From Opitutales bacterium (GTDB lineage Bacteria; Verrucomicrobiota; Verrucomicrobiia; Opitutales; Oceanipulchritudinaceae): a DNA stretch of 8,894 nucleotides. A program made the translations under genes and the position numbers. How positions within the stretch are numbered: the stretch's first letter is position 1; each line of letters begins with the position of its first letter. The stretch is from NCBI GenBank assembly GCA_007123395.1, contig SKLD01000203.1, positions 1 through 8,894 of the forward strand, read 5' to 3'. Below, piece by piece: positions 1 through 6,727 of this stretch. The notes below the pieces were generated by a model. The model ran no database searches. It was not told the origin of the DNA and saw only the letters and a program-made list of their open reading frames with translations.

Positions 1-1
1 C

Positions 2-2764
2 CTCGGCTGGAATATACATGAAGCCGTCGAGTGGATGTTTGCCCAGACCAAGGCCGACCTGCGGGTGCGACCGGATGCCGTTCTCGACATCGATGTGACC
101 GCCGCCGATGTGCCCCTCACCTTCACCGCCAACGCTTCCGGTTCCACAGCCAATAACGATGGCGCGATCACCGGTCGCACGTGGCAGATCTTCCAATCGC
201 AGGAAGCCATCGCCGATTACAGCGAGCGCTACCTGCATGGCTGGACCCTCGACACGGGTTTCCAAGGTGCCGAGATCATCTGCACAGACGCCGGCGTGAC
301 CCACACCCTCGACGAGCCCGGCACCTACTGGCTCCGCGTCATCGTGGAAGACGATGAGGGCAACCGCCGCGCCGCCACGCAGGAAATCCACGCCCGCGCC
401 GTCATGCCCGAGGCTTCCTTCACCTTTTCCCGTAACCACGAAGCAACCGGGCGCCCCATACACTTTGATGCCTCCGCCACCACCCCGGAATACCAAGCGA
501 CCATCAGCACCTACGCCTGGAACTTCGGCGACGGCCACACCGCCACAGGCGAAACCGTCTCCCACGCCTTTGCCACCGCGGGCACGCACGATGTGCAGCT
601 CACCGTCACCTCCTCCGGCGGGCAAACCCACAGCCTGACCCAGACCGTCACGGTCACGGAACAGTTCCCAGGGTATCGGTATTTTCGCTTCGTCGGCTTA
701 ACCACCCACCAGACCTATCGCACCCCGGAGACGCACCTCTTCGGCTTGCGGGCGGGATCCCGTGTGTTTCCCGAGGAGCCCATGACGGGCAACAACTCCC
801 TCGGCATCAGCTTGAATGCCAGTTGGAATCCGCAAGACACATGGCGCATGTTTGATCAGGATGCTTCCACCCGGTGGACGGGCCACAATTACCACACACC
901 GGGCACGTGGGATATGGACGTGGGCGAAAACCAGCGCTTTGTGCCCACCGGCGTGAACATGCGCATGGCCGGCGGCAACCACCGATGGTCCGACTTCGAT
1001 CTTCGGGGCTCGGTCGACGGTGAAACATGGGACACCCTCTGGGAGCGCCGCCGGGCGGTGGATGGGCTCATGAACACGGCGGGCGAGGAGATCGAGTTTT
1101 CCGGCGTGCCCTTTGTCGAGGTCACCAACCTCGGGGAGGGTCCGTTTCTCCACGGCATGGTTTTCGACCTCCAAGCCCACACGCGCGATCTCGACGACAT
1201 CACCGAAGTGGCCTATTTTGCGAACGGTGAGTTCATCGGCACGGGTTCGGCAACGGCACCGCACACCCTCACTTGGGAGCCGCCGTTGCCCGGCGACTAC
1301 ACCCTCACCGCCGAGGCTACCTACAATGGCGGTTCGACCCGCGTGGTCACGCACTTTCCCGTAACGTTCCATTTGGAACGGACCGATGACCTCATTCCCT
1401 TGCCGCCCATCATCGAGCAACAACCGGTGTCCGCCAGCGCCTTCGAGGGCGGCACCGTCACGCTCGAAGCGGCGGCCAGCGGCTTTCCCCTCATCACCGC
1501 GTATCAATGGTTCAAGGACGGGGAGATGCTCTCCGACAACGCCCGCATCTTCGGTGCGCAAAGCCCCGCGCTCACCATTGAAGATTTGCAGACGTCCGAC
1601 CAAGGCACCTACACGCTCGACGTGACGAATGACGAAGGCACCACGACGACAATGCCGGTGGAGATCGAAGTCATCATCTTACCGGACCTCGCCCTCTTCA
1701 TCGATTTCGGCACCAACCACACCGCCCCGGTCGGCAACTGGAACTCGCTCGATGCCGCCGCCAGCCACAGCGGCCTGGTCAACTTCGCCGATGGCTTCGT
1801 CACCCCCGCAGCCATCGACATGATCACCACCGCGGGCAGCGGTATCCAAACCTCCGGAAACAACACCGCATGGGGCAGCCGCACCGTCGCCCCCGATTGG
1901 GCCGACGCCGATGCGCTCAACGACCGCCTCTGGGTCAGCAGCGGCCACTCCGCCACCCTACGCTTCCGCAACCTCAACCCCAACCGCACCTACACCCTGG
2001 AAATCGCTTCCGGATTTGCGGCTGGCGGCTCGGCCGGAGCGGAACCCGGCATTTTTCAGGTGGTCGGCGCGGACGGTCCCGTCGAGGGCTTCAACGCCCA
2101 CACCGAAGCCAGCCTCGGCACGGAAGTCCATTGGACCTCCCGCGGCCCCGACGACGGCGGCAATCCCCCGTATTCCATGGAAGGCTGGATGATCTGGCAC
2201 GAAATCGCACCTGACGCGGAGGGCCGTATCGACGTGTTGCTCTCCACCGCTTCGGACTCCCTTGCCCGCGTCTCCCTCAACGCAGCGCGCCTCATGGAGA
2301 CGCCCCAACCGGCGGACCCACCCGCTCCCGGCACCCGCGCGGCATGGCGCCTCACCCACTTCGGCGATCCCGCCGACGAGGGCGACGCGGCCGACCTCGC
2401 CAACCCCACCGGCGACGGCCTGCCCAATCTGCTCAAGTTTGCCCTTGATCTGGACCCCACGATCCCTGTCGGCGGAGCCAACCGCGCGGTGGTGGATGTA
2501 GTGGAGGGCGATGGAGGGCGTGTTATTGAGCTGCGCGTCCCCGAGGGGCTGAACCGAGCGGAGTTGCACTACGTCCTTGAGACTTCCGAAGATTTGGAAA
2601 CGTGGTCCTCGCTGGCCGAAGCCGTGGGCCACACCACCTTTTCGGCCACGTCCGGCGCACCCGTCTCGGCAGTTGACCGCGAGGGAGGGATTGTGATCGT
2701 AACGCTCACGAGCGAAGCCCCTACGCATGGCTTCTACCGCCTTTCCATCATTGTCGCGGAGTAA
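2..2764 (+). CDS. 5'-truncated multidomain secreted protein (possible esterase with PKD, discoidin-like and Ig-like modules)
   Basis: The reading frame is open from base 2 to the TAA at 2762-2764, so the real start lies left of the window; the ATG at 35 is probably internal. Residue numbers below count from that ATG. The edge residues (GWNIHEAVEWMFAQ) resemble the end of an alpha/beta-hydrolase (phospholipase/carboxylesterase) domain; this is tentative. Then follow a PKD-like module (about 15-119), a canonical PKD domain (123-208) with WNFGDG at 162-167, a discoidin/F5-8C-like module (about 214-343), a Big-type/cadherin-like module (361-446), an I-set Ig-like domain (457-547) with Trp492 and Tyr526 but no cysteine pair, and a beta-sandwich starting FIDFG (552-757). 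The C-terminal tail (about 768-909) carries GDGLPNLL and ends GFYRLSIIVAE, a style common in Verrucomicrobia. It is probably extracellular, with the modules binding glycans or spacing a catalytic domain. No PEP-CTERM or LPXTG sorting signal is seen. The signal peptide and catalytic residues are outside the window. Confidence 0.85.
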   Translation, partial: LGWNIHEAVEWMFAQTKADLRVRPDAVLDIDVTAADVPLTFTANASGSTANNDGAITGRTWQIFQSQEAIADYSERYLHGWTLDTGFQGAEIICTDAGVTHTLDEPGTYWLRVIVEDDEGNRRAATQEIHARAVMPEASFTFSRNHEATGRPIHFDASATTPEYQATISTYAWNFGDGHTATGETVSHAFATAGTHDVQLTVTSSGGQTHSLTQTVTVTEQFPGYRYFRFVGLTTHQTYRTPETHLFGLRAGSRVFPEEPMTGNNSLGISLNASWNPQDTWRMFDQDASTRWTGHNYHTPGTWDMDVGENQRFVPTGVNMRMAGGNHRWSDFDLRGSVDGETWDTLWERRRAVDGLMNTAGEEIEFSGVPFVEVTNLGEGPFLHGMVFDLQAHTRDLDDITEVAYFANGEFIGTGSATAPHTLTWEPPLPGDYTLTAEATYNGGSTRVVTHFPVTFHLERTDDLIPLPPIIEQQPVSASAFEGGTVTLEAAASGFPLITAYQWFKDGEMLSDNARIFGAQSPALTIEDLQTSDQGTYTLDVTNDEGTTTTMPVEIEVIILPDLALFIDFGTNHTAPVGNWNSLDAAASHSGLVNFADGFVTPAAIDMITTAGSGIQTSGNNTAWGSRTVAPDWADADALNDRLWVSSGHSATLRFRNLNPNRTYTLEIASGFAAGGSAGAEPGIFQVVGADGPVEGFNAHTEASLGTEVHWTSRGPDDGGNPPYSMEGWMIWHEIAPDAEGRIDVLLSTASDSLARVSLNAARLMETPQPADPPAPGTRAAWRLTHFGDPADEGDAADLANPTGDGLPNLLKFALDLDPTIPVGGANRAVVDVVEGDGGRVIELRVPEGLNRAELHYVLETSEDLETWSSLAEAVGHTTFSATSGAPVSAVDREGGIVIVTLTSEAPTHGFYRLSIIVAE

Positions 2765-2926
2765 AGCGAAGCGCGTCGGCGGAAGCGTTGACGGCGGGGT
2801 CGGGCGCGGTGCGCCGTTGGCATCGCGTGGCGCGACCCCCGTTTTTGGGTCAGCGCGCGGCTCCGTTTGCCCGGCCTTCCTGAAATTCTGTTGTAATCGC
2901 CCTGTCGGCAGTCTGTCTTTTCAGGC
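2765..2926. other. intergenic region between the multidomain protein and the sulfatase
   Basis: This is a 162-base gap between two genes on the same strand. It contains one terminator-like hairpin (annotated separately) and no supported small ORF. No good sigma70-type promoter pair was found before the sulfatase: a TGTAAT at 2892-2897 has no credible -35 at 16-18 bases. The sulfatase may have its own promoter of unknown type or be read through from upstream. Confidence 0.5.
2830..2856 (+). terminator. terminator-like hairpin after the multidomain gene
   Basis: GCGCGACCC (2830-2838) pairs with GGGTC-A-GCGC (2847-2856), giving 9 base pairs with one bulged A and an 8-base loop (CCGTTTTT). It lies about 65 bases after the stop at 2764. 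The T tract is in the loop and not after the stem, so it is not a canonical rho-independent terminator; it could instead be an RNA-stabilising or rho-associated structure. Confidence 0.35.
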
Positions 2927-4339
2927 ATGAGTTCCACGGCCCGTTCCAATATTTTGCTGATAACCACGGACCAGCAACGTTTTGATGCCCTCGGCTACAA
3001 CGGCAACCGCGAGGTGGAGACCCCGAATTTGGATGCGCTTGCGGCGCGCGGGATGAACTTCCGCCGGTGCTACATCACCTGCCCCGTGTGCATCCCGGCG
3101 CGGCGCAGCCTGCTCAGCGGATTGCACCCCCGCACCCACGGGTTGAGTCATTACGAGGATGGACTGGAGTTTGACCCGCCGTTTACTTTGCCCGGCCTGC
3201 TGCGCGATGCCGGATACCAGACGCAATTGGTCGGAAAACTGCACATGCATCCGGCGGGCAAGCGGTATGGTTTTGACAACATGGTGCTCAGCGAGACCCC
3301 GAACTGGCGGCCGACCTCACCCTTGCAGCACCGCAACGACTATGTGCGCTGGTTGCGGGAGCAGGGAGTCAACGACCATCCCCATTTTCACGGCATCAGC
3401 GGCAACGGCCGGTTGGTCTACCCATGGCCCATGGAGGAGCGCTTGCACCACAACAACTGGCTGGCACGCGAGGCGGTGCGGTTTCTCTGCGAAGACCGCG
3501 ACCCGACGGTCCCGTTCTTCCTGCAACTCAGCTTCACACATCCGCACCCGCCCTTGGTGCCGCCGCGGGCGTATCTGGACCGCTACGAGGCCAAGGCCCT
3601 GTCCGCGCCCACTCTGGGCTCATGGGCACCGCGGGGAACGCCGCCGCCCGGTCTTCATCCGGCCAGCCCCTCGGGCCCCTTCGACGAGGACATCATGCGG
3701 CGGGCGAAAGCGGGGTATTATGCGCTGATCAATCACATCGATGACTGCGTGGCCCATGTTTTGGAGCGGTGGATGGAATACGGTAATCCGCGGGTGAAGG
3801 AACCCCTGTATGTGATCTTCAGTTCCGACCACGGGGAGTTGCTGGGCGACCATCATCTCTTCCGCAAGAGCCTTCCCTACGAGGGCTCCAGCCATGTGCC
3901 GTTCTTTATTTCCGGTTTCAACGTGGATATGAAGCAAGGGCAGTCGGACGCTTTGTGTTCGTGGGAAGATGTCCTGCCGACGGTTGCCGGGCTCGCCGGC
4001 GTAGAGGTGCCGGGCGAAGTCGACGGTCAATCACTGGTGCCCGTCTGCACCGGAGCGGGCGCGGTGGAACGGGAAGACCTGCACGGGTTGTGCGGCCAAC
4101 GTCACTTTGCCGTGGGGGATCGTTACAAATACCTTTGGTTTGCCGACACCAATGAGGAACAACTCTTCGATATGCAGGACGATCCCCTTGAACAGACCGA
4201 TCTCTCCGGCGATTCGGCCCTCATAGCCCCGATGCGGCGACGCATGGCGGCGCACATCGCCCGGTGGCCGAAGCTCTCCTACACACCATCTGCCCTCCGG
4301 CCCTGCGCCAACCATCCGCCCAGAGCGTTGTTCCCGTAA
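2927..4339 (+). CDS. type I (formylglycine-dependent) sulfatase, apparently without a signal peptide
   Basis: This 470-aa protein belongs to the alkaline-phosphatase-fold sulfatases, which hydrolyse sulfate esters of sugars, phenols or related compounds. The sulfatase signature C-x-P-x-R is seen as CIPARRSLLSG, with Cys55 the expected site of conversion to formylglycine and Arg59 its partner. Other family positions are D15-Q16 (metal site, in TTDQQ), K104 and H106 (GKLHMH), H205 (THPHPP), D301-H302 (SSDHGELLGDH, metal/sulfate) and K314. The length is normal for the family. The start at 2927 is the first ATG after an in-frame stop (TAA, 2894-2896), and the N-terminus enters the catalytic core at once, so no signal peptide can be added upstream. 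No clear Shine-Dalgarno sequence precedes it. A formylglycine-generating enzyme must be encoded elsewhere. The substrate cannot be named from sequence; sulfated polysaccharide breakdown is the likely setting. The gene is convergent with the esterase downstream. Confidence 0.93.
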   Translation: MSSTARSNILLITTDQQRFDALGYNGNREVETPNLDALAARGMNFRRCYITCPVCIPARRSLLSGLHPRTHGLSHYEDGLEFDPPFTLPGLLRDAGYQTQLVGKLHMHPAGKRYGFDNMVLSETPNWRPTSPLQHRNDYVRWLREQGVNDHPHFHGISGNGRLVYPWPMEERLHHNNWLAREAVRFLCEDRDPTVPFFLQLSFTHPHPPLVPPRAYLDRYEAKALSAPTLGSWAPRGTPPPGLHPASPSGPFDEDIMRRAKAGYYALINHIDDCVAHVLERWMEYGNPRVKEPLYVIFSSDHGELLGDHHLFRKSLPYEGSSHVPFFISGFNVDMKQGQSDALCSWEDVLPTVAGLAGVEVPGEVDGQSLVPVCTGAGAVEREDLHGLCGQRHFAVGDRYKYLWFADTNEEQLFDMQDDPLEQTDLSGDSALIAPMRRRMAAHIARWPKLSYTPSALRPCANHPPRALFP

Positions 4340-4415
4340 TCTTCCGTCCCCGTGGGTATGGCAGCCGCAAAACGGCGGATCCATGGAGAACGGACGTCTA
4401 TCCGTCTGCCGTGGG
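4340..4415. other. convergent intergenic gap with small inverted repeats
   Basis: These 76 bases separate the 3' ends of the sulfatase (+) and the esterase (-). Two short inverted repeats are visible: GCCG-CAAAA-CGGC (4364-4376) and ACGGA-CGTCTA-TCCGT (4390-4405). Either could contribute to bidirectional termination, but the stems are only 4-5 base pairs and there is no long T tract on either strand. Confidence 0.25.
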
Positions 4416-5081
4416 CTACGCTCCGCCCGCGCCGCTGTCTTCCAATGCCCGGCGGAGGTGTGCCCATACCGTGCGCGCCATGATCCGCTGTCCCTCGCGC
4501 GTAGGATGGATGCCGTCCGCTTGGTTGAGGGAGGCCTCGCCCGCCACGCCCTCGAGCAGAAACGGCACGAGATAGACCCGCTCTTCCCTGGCGATACGCG
4601 GAAAGATGCTGTCAAAGGCCTCGCGGTAGTCCGTCCCGAGGTTGGGCGGCGCGAGCATGCCCGTGAGGAGGATGGTGACGTCCGGATGGGCTTCGCGCGC
4701 CTTGCCGATCATCTCGCGGAGGTTGCTTTCCGCCGCCGCCGGGTCCTGCCCGCGCAGGGCATCGTTGGCACCGAGGGCGAGGATGAGCACATCGACAGGT
4801 TGACGCAGGACCCAGCCGATGCGGCGCAGTCCGCCCGCCGTGGTTTCGCCGCTGAGCCCGGCGTTGCGCACGCTCAGCTCGAAACCCTCTTCGCGTGCCA
4901 TGGCCTCGAGCAAGGCGGGGTAGGCCTCTTCGGGATCAAGTCCGTAGCCTGCCGTGAGACTGTCACCAAAGGCAAGGACCCGGACGGGCTGCGGCTCCGC
5001 CGCCTGCACCCGTGTCCAGACGAAGGCGAGGGCAAGGATGATGGCGACAACGGCGATGAGGATTTTCTTCCCGCGCTTCAT
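4416..5081 (-). CDS. TesA-like SGNH/GDSL arylesterase (lysophospholipase-type), exported
   Basis: This 221-aa protein is very like arylesterase/TesA-type lipolytic enzymes, which hydrolyse short-chain or aryl esters, thioesters and lysophospholipids. The SGNH blocks are all present: FGDSLTAGYG with nucleophile Ser41, NAGLSGETT with Gly78, LGANDALRG with Asn106, and DGIHP with Asp189 and His192 completing the triad. The N-terminus has basic residues (KRGKK), a hydrophobic stretch (about 7-22) and VQA-AEP, a likely signal-peptidase I site after Ala27, which places the mature enzyme (about 194 aa) in the periplasm. The frame stays open far upstream (to 6152), but that stretch lies over the antiporter gene in another frame; the ATG at 5081 is chosen because the signal peptide starts there. 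No strong Shine-Dalgarno sequence is seen. It lies 59 bases after the second antiporter on the same strand and is probably in its operon. Confidence 0.92.
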   Translation of the reverse strand: MKRGKKILIAVVAIILALAFVWTRVQAAEPQPVRVLAFGDSLTAGYGLDPEEAYPALLEAMAREEGFELSVRNAGLSGETTAGGLRRIGWVLRQPVDVLILALGANDALRGQDPAAAESNLREMIGKAREAHPDVTILLTGMLAPPNLGTDYREAFDSIFPRIAREERVYLVPFLLEGVAGEASLNQADGIHPTREGQRIMARTVWAHLRRALEDSGAGGA

Positions 5082-5140
5082 GGTAGAACTGTGGTGGATG
5101 TCTGCCGCGATTGCCACCGTGGATTGCGGAATTCGCGCGC
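5082..5140 (-). other. short intercistronic gap with a weak stem
   Basis: This 59-base spacer lies between the second antiporter and the esterase. A two-part inverted repeat is visible: CCGC (5105-5108) with GCGG (5126-5129), and CCAC (5114-5117) with GTGG (5119-5122), separated by an asymmetric internal loop. The inner loop is a single base, so at least one inner pair would have to open. There is no T tract, so termination here is unlikely; it could modulate processing or translation of the esterase. Confidence 0.2.
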
Positions 5141-6727
5141 TCAGTTCGCGCCAGGTGCGCCGATATTGGGTTTGAGCCAGTCGATCAACTGATCGAGGGC
5201 TCTTTCGGAGGTGATGACGGGGCGGCCTCCGAGGGCCTCGACGCGCTTCCCGTCCACCTCGTCCGCCACCCGCACGAGCGGTTCGGGGCCGCCCATGCTC
5301 CGGGCGTGGCGCAGCACGGGCTCGATGTCTTTCACATGTTTCGGAGCACAGAGGATGGCCTTCGCCCGCGATAGACCGGCGCTGTCGAGGAGATTCGGTT
5401 CGTAGGTCTCGACTTGCCGGCAGTCGATGCTGCGGTCGCAGAGTTGGCGCACGCGCACGGCGTCGTCGTCGAGGACGATCACGCGGTGTCCGGCAGCGCG
5501 CAGGGGATCGATGAGGTGTTCGCCGAAGTAGTCGAGGCCGATAATGAGGACGTGGCCCGACGGTGTCGATCCATGGTCGTGCCGCCGCCGCGCACGGGGG
5601 TGGAGGCGCATGAGGAATGTAGTCACTCCGTCGGTCGCGAGGAAGGGCGTGAGGGTCATGGTCGTCACCGTGAGAACGGCGATGAGCGAGAAGACCTCGG
5701 GTGCGAGGAGTCCGGCGATGACTCCCTGGAGGACGAGAATGAGGGAAAATTCGCTTGTTTGCGTGAGGAGTAGGCCGGTGAAAAGGGCGTAACGCGCGTT
5801 GAGGCCGAGGCGTTCGGCGAGGAAGGCTACACCGACGACGGTGAAGACGATCACAGCGAGCGAGAGGACGGCGGCATGGGCGAGGACACCCGGCCCCGGC
5901 AAGGTGATGAACATGCCCAGCGCGATAAAAAAGACAGAGAGAAAGAAGTCGGAAAAGGAAGCGAGGAGTCCACGCACAAGCCCGTTCGTGGGGAAGGCCG
6001 AGAGGGTAAAGCCGGCAAGGAAGGCACCGACGATGAAGGGCAGTTGCAGCGCGACGGAGAGCCCGCCGAAGAGGAAGAGCAGGAGGAGCGCGAAGAGCAG
6101 CATTTCCTCCTCGTCGAGGTGGAGGTGCAACGAGACATACGGAACAATCCACCGATAGAAAACATACGCGACAACGGCAAGGGCGACTGTGCCCGCGAGG
6201 CCCGCCGCGACGGCCGTCACGCCGTCGGCAAGGCGCACGAGGACGACGATCGTCATGATGATGAGGGCGTCCTGCAAAAGGAGCACCCCGGTCACGAGCC
6301 GCCCGAAGGGCTCGAACATGCGCTGCGTGCGCTTGAGGTGGCGCACGACGACGATGGTGGAACTGGCGGCTAGGGCGGCGGCCATGAAGAGCGCGGCGAC
6401 GAGGTCGAACCCGAGCAGGAGGGAGACACCGAAACTAACGGCGGCGATGAGGATGAACTCGCCGAACCCGACGACAAAGACCGCTTTCCATTGCTTGCGG
6501 ATGCGCCGCGGGCTCAGCTCCACCCCGGCCCCGAAGACGAGCACGGCGAGCCCGAGTTCGAGGATGTTTTGCAGAAAGGCCTCGGGGACTTCCTGGTTTG
6601 CGAGGTCGAGCCCGAGCTGCAGGCCGAGGCCAGCGAGGAGAAAGAGCGGGATACTCGGCAGGCGCAGGAAGTGGGCGAGGCCGGTGGCGAGCGCGGCGGC
6701 GGCGAGAAGGAGGGTGATCGTGATCAC
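5141..6727 (-). CDS. CPA2-family monovalent cation/proton antiporter with C-terminal RCK (TrkA-N) domain, second of a pair
   Basis: This 528-aa protein has about 13 predicted membrane segments (residues 3-362), a basic linker (HPRARRRHDHG, about 376-386) and an RCK_N/TrkA-N domain (about 392-515), the architecture of KefB/KefC-like K+ or Na+/H+ antiporters of the inner membrane. Family landmarks are LELGLAVLVFGAGVEL (about 56-71), the QD pair in the transport core (152-153), QLPFIVGAFLAGFTLS (228-243) and TQTSEFSLIL (322-331). The Rossmann loop reads GLDYFG (397-402) with Asp420 at the end of the second strand; the middle glycine of GxGxxG is Asp. Translation starts at a GTG (6727) that overlaps the stop of the upstream antiporter as GTGA, behind a perfect AGGAGG at 7-base spacing. 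It is clearly a paralogue and not a close duplicate of its partner. The ion carried and the gating ligand cannot be read from the sequence. Confidence 0.92.
   Translation of the reverse strand: MITITLLLAAAALATGLAHFLRLPSIPLFLLAGLGLQLGLDLANQEVPEAFLQNILELGLAVLVFGAGVELSPRRIRKQWKAVFVVGFGEFILIAAVSFGVSLLLGFDLVAALFMAAALAASSTIVVVRHLKRTQRMFEPFGRLVTGVLLLQDALIIMTIVVLVRLADGVTAVAAGLAGTVALAVVAYVFYRWIVPYVSLHLHLDEEEMLLFALLLLFLFGGLSVALQLPFIVGAFLAGFTLSAFPTNGLVRGLLASFSDFFLSVFFIALGMFITLPGPGVLAHAAVLSLAVIVFTVVGVAFLAERLGLNARYALFTGLLLTQTSEFSLILVLQGVIAGLLAPEVFSLIAVLTVTTMTLTPFLATDGVTTFLMRLHPRARRRHDHGSTPSGHVLIIGLDYFGEHLIDPLRAAGHRVIVLDDDAVRVRQLCDRSIDCRQVETYEPNLLDSAGLSRAKAILCAPKHVKDIEPVLRHARSMGGPEPLVRVADEVDGKRVEALGGRPVITSERALDQLIDWLKPNIGAPGAN

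Noticed and set aside
698..1603. A 301-aa minus-strand reading frame opposite the multidomain protein
   Set aside because: The plus strand shows recognisable discoidin-like and Big-type modules and continues through the whole stretch. The antisense frame shows no recognisable motif.
2869..2897. Sigma70 promoter before the sulfatase based on TGTAAT at 2892-2897
   Set aside because: No -35-like hexamer lies at a workable distance; the nearest TTTGCC is 20 bases away.
4416..6152. A single 578-aa minus-strand reading frame covering the esterase and much of the antiporter
   Set aside because: The part above 5081 is Arg/Pro/His-rich, matches no family and lies in a different frame over a well-supported antiporter gene. 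The esterase signal peptide begins at 5081, so the upstream part is a GC-rich shadow.
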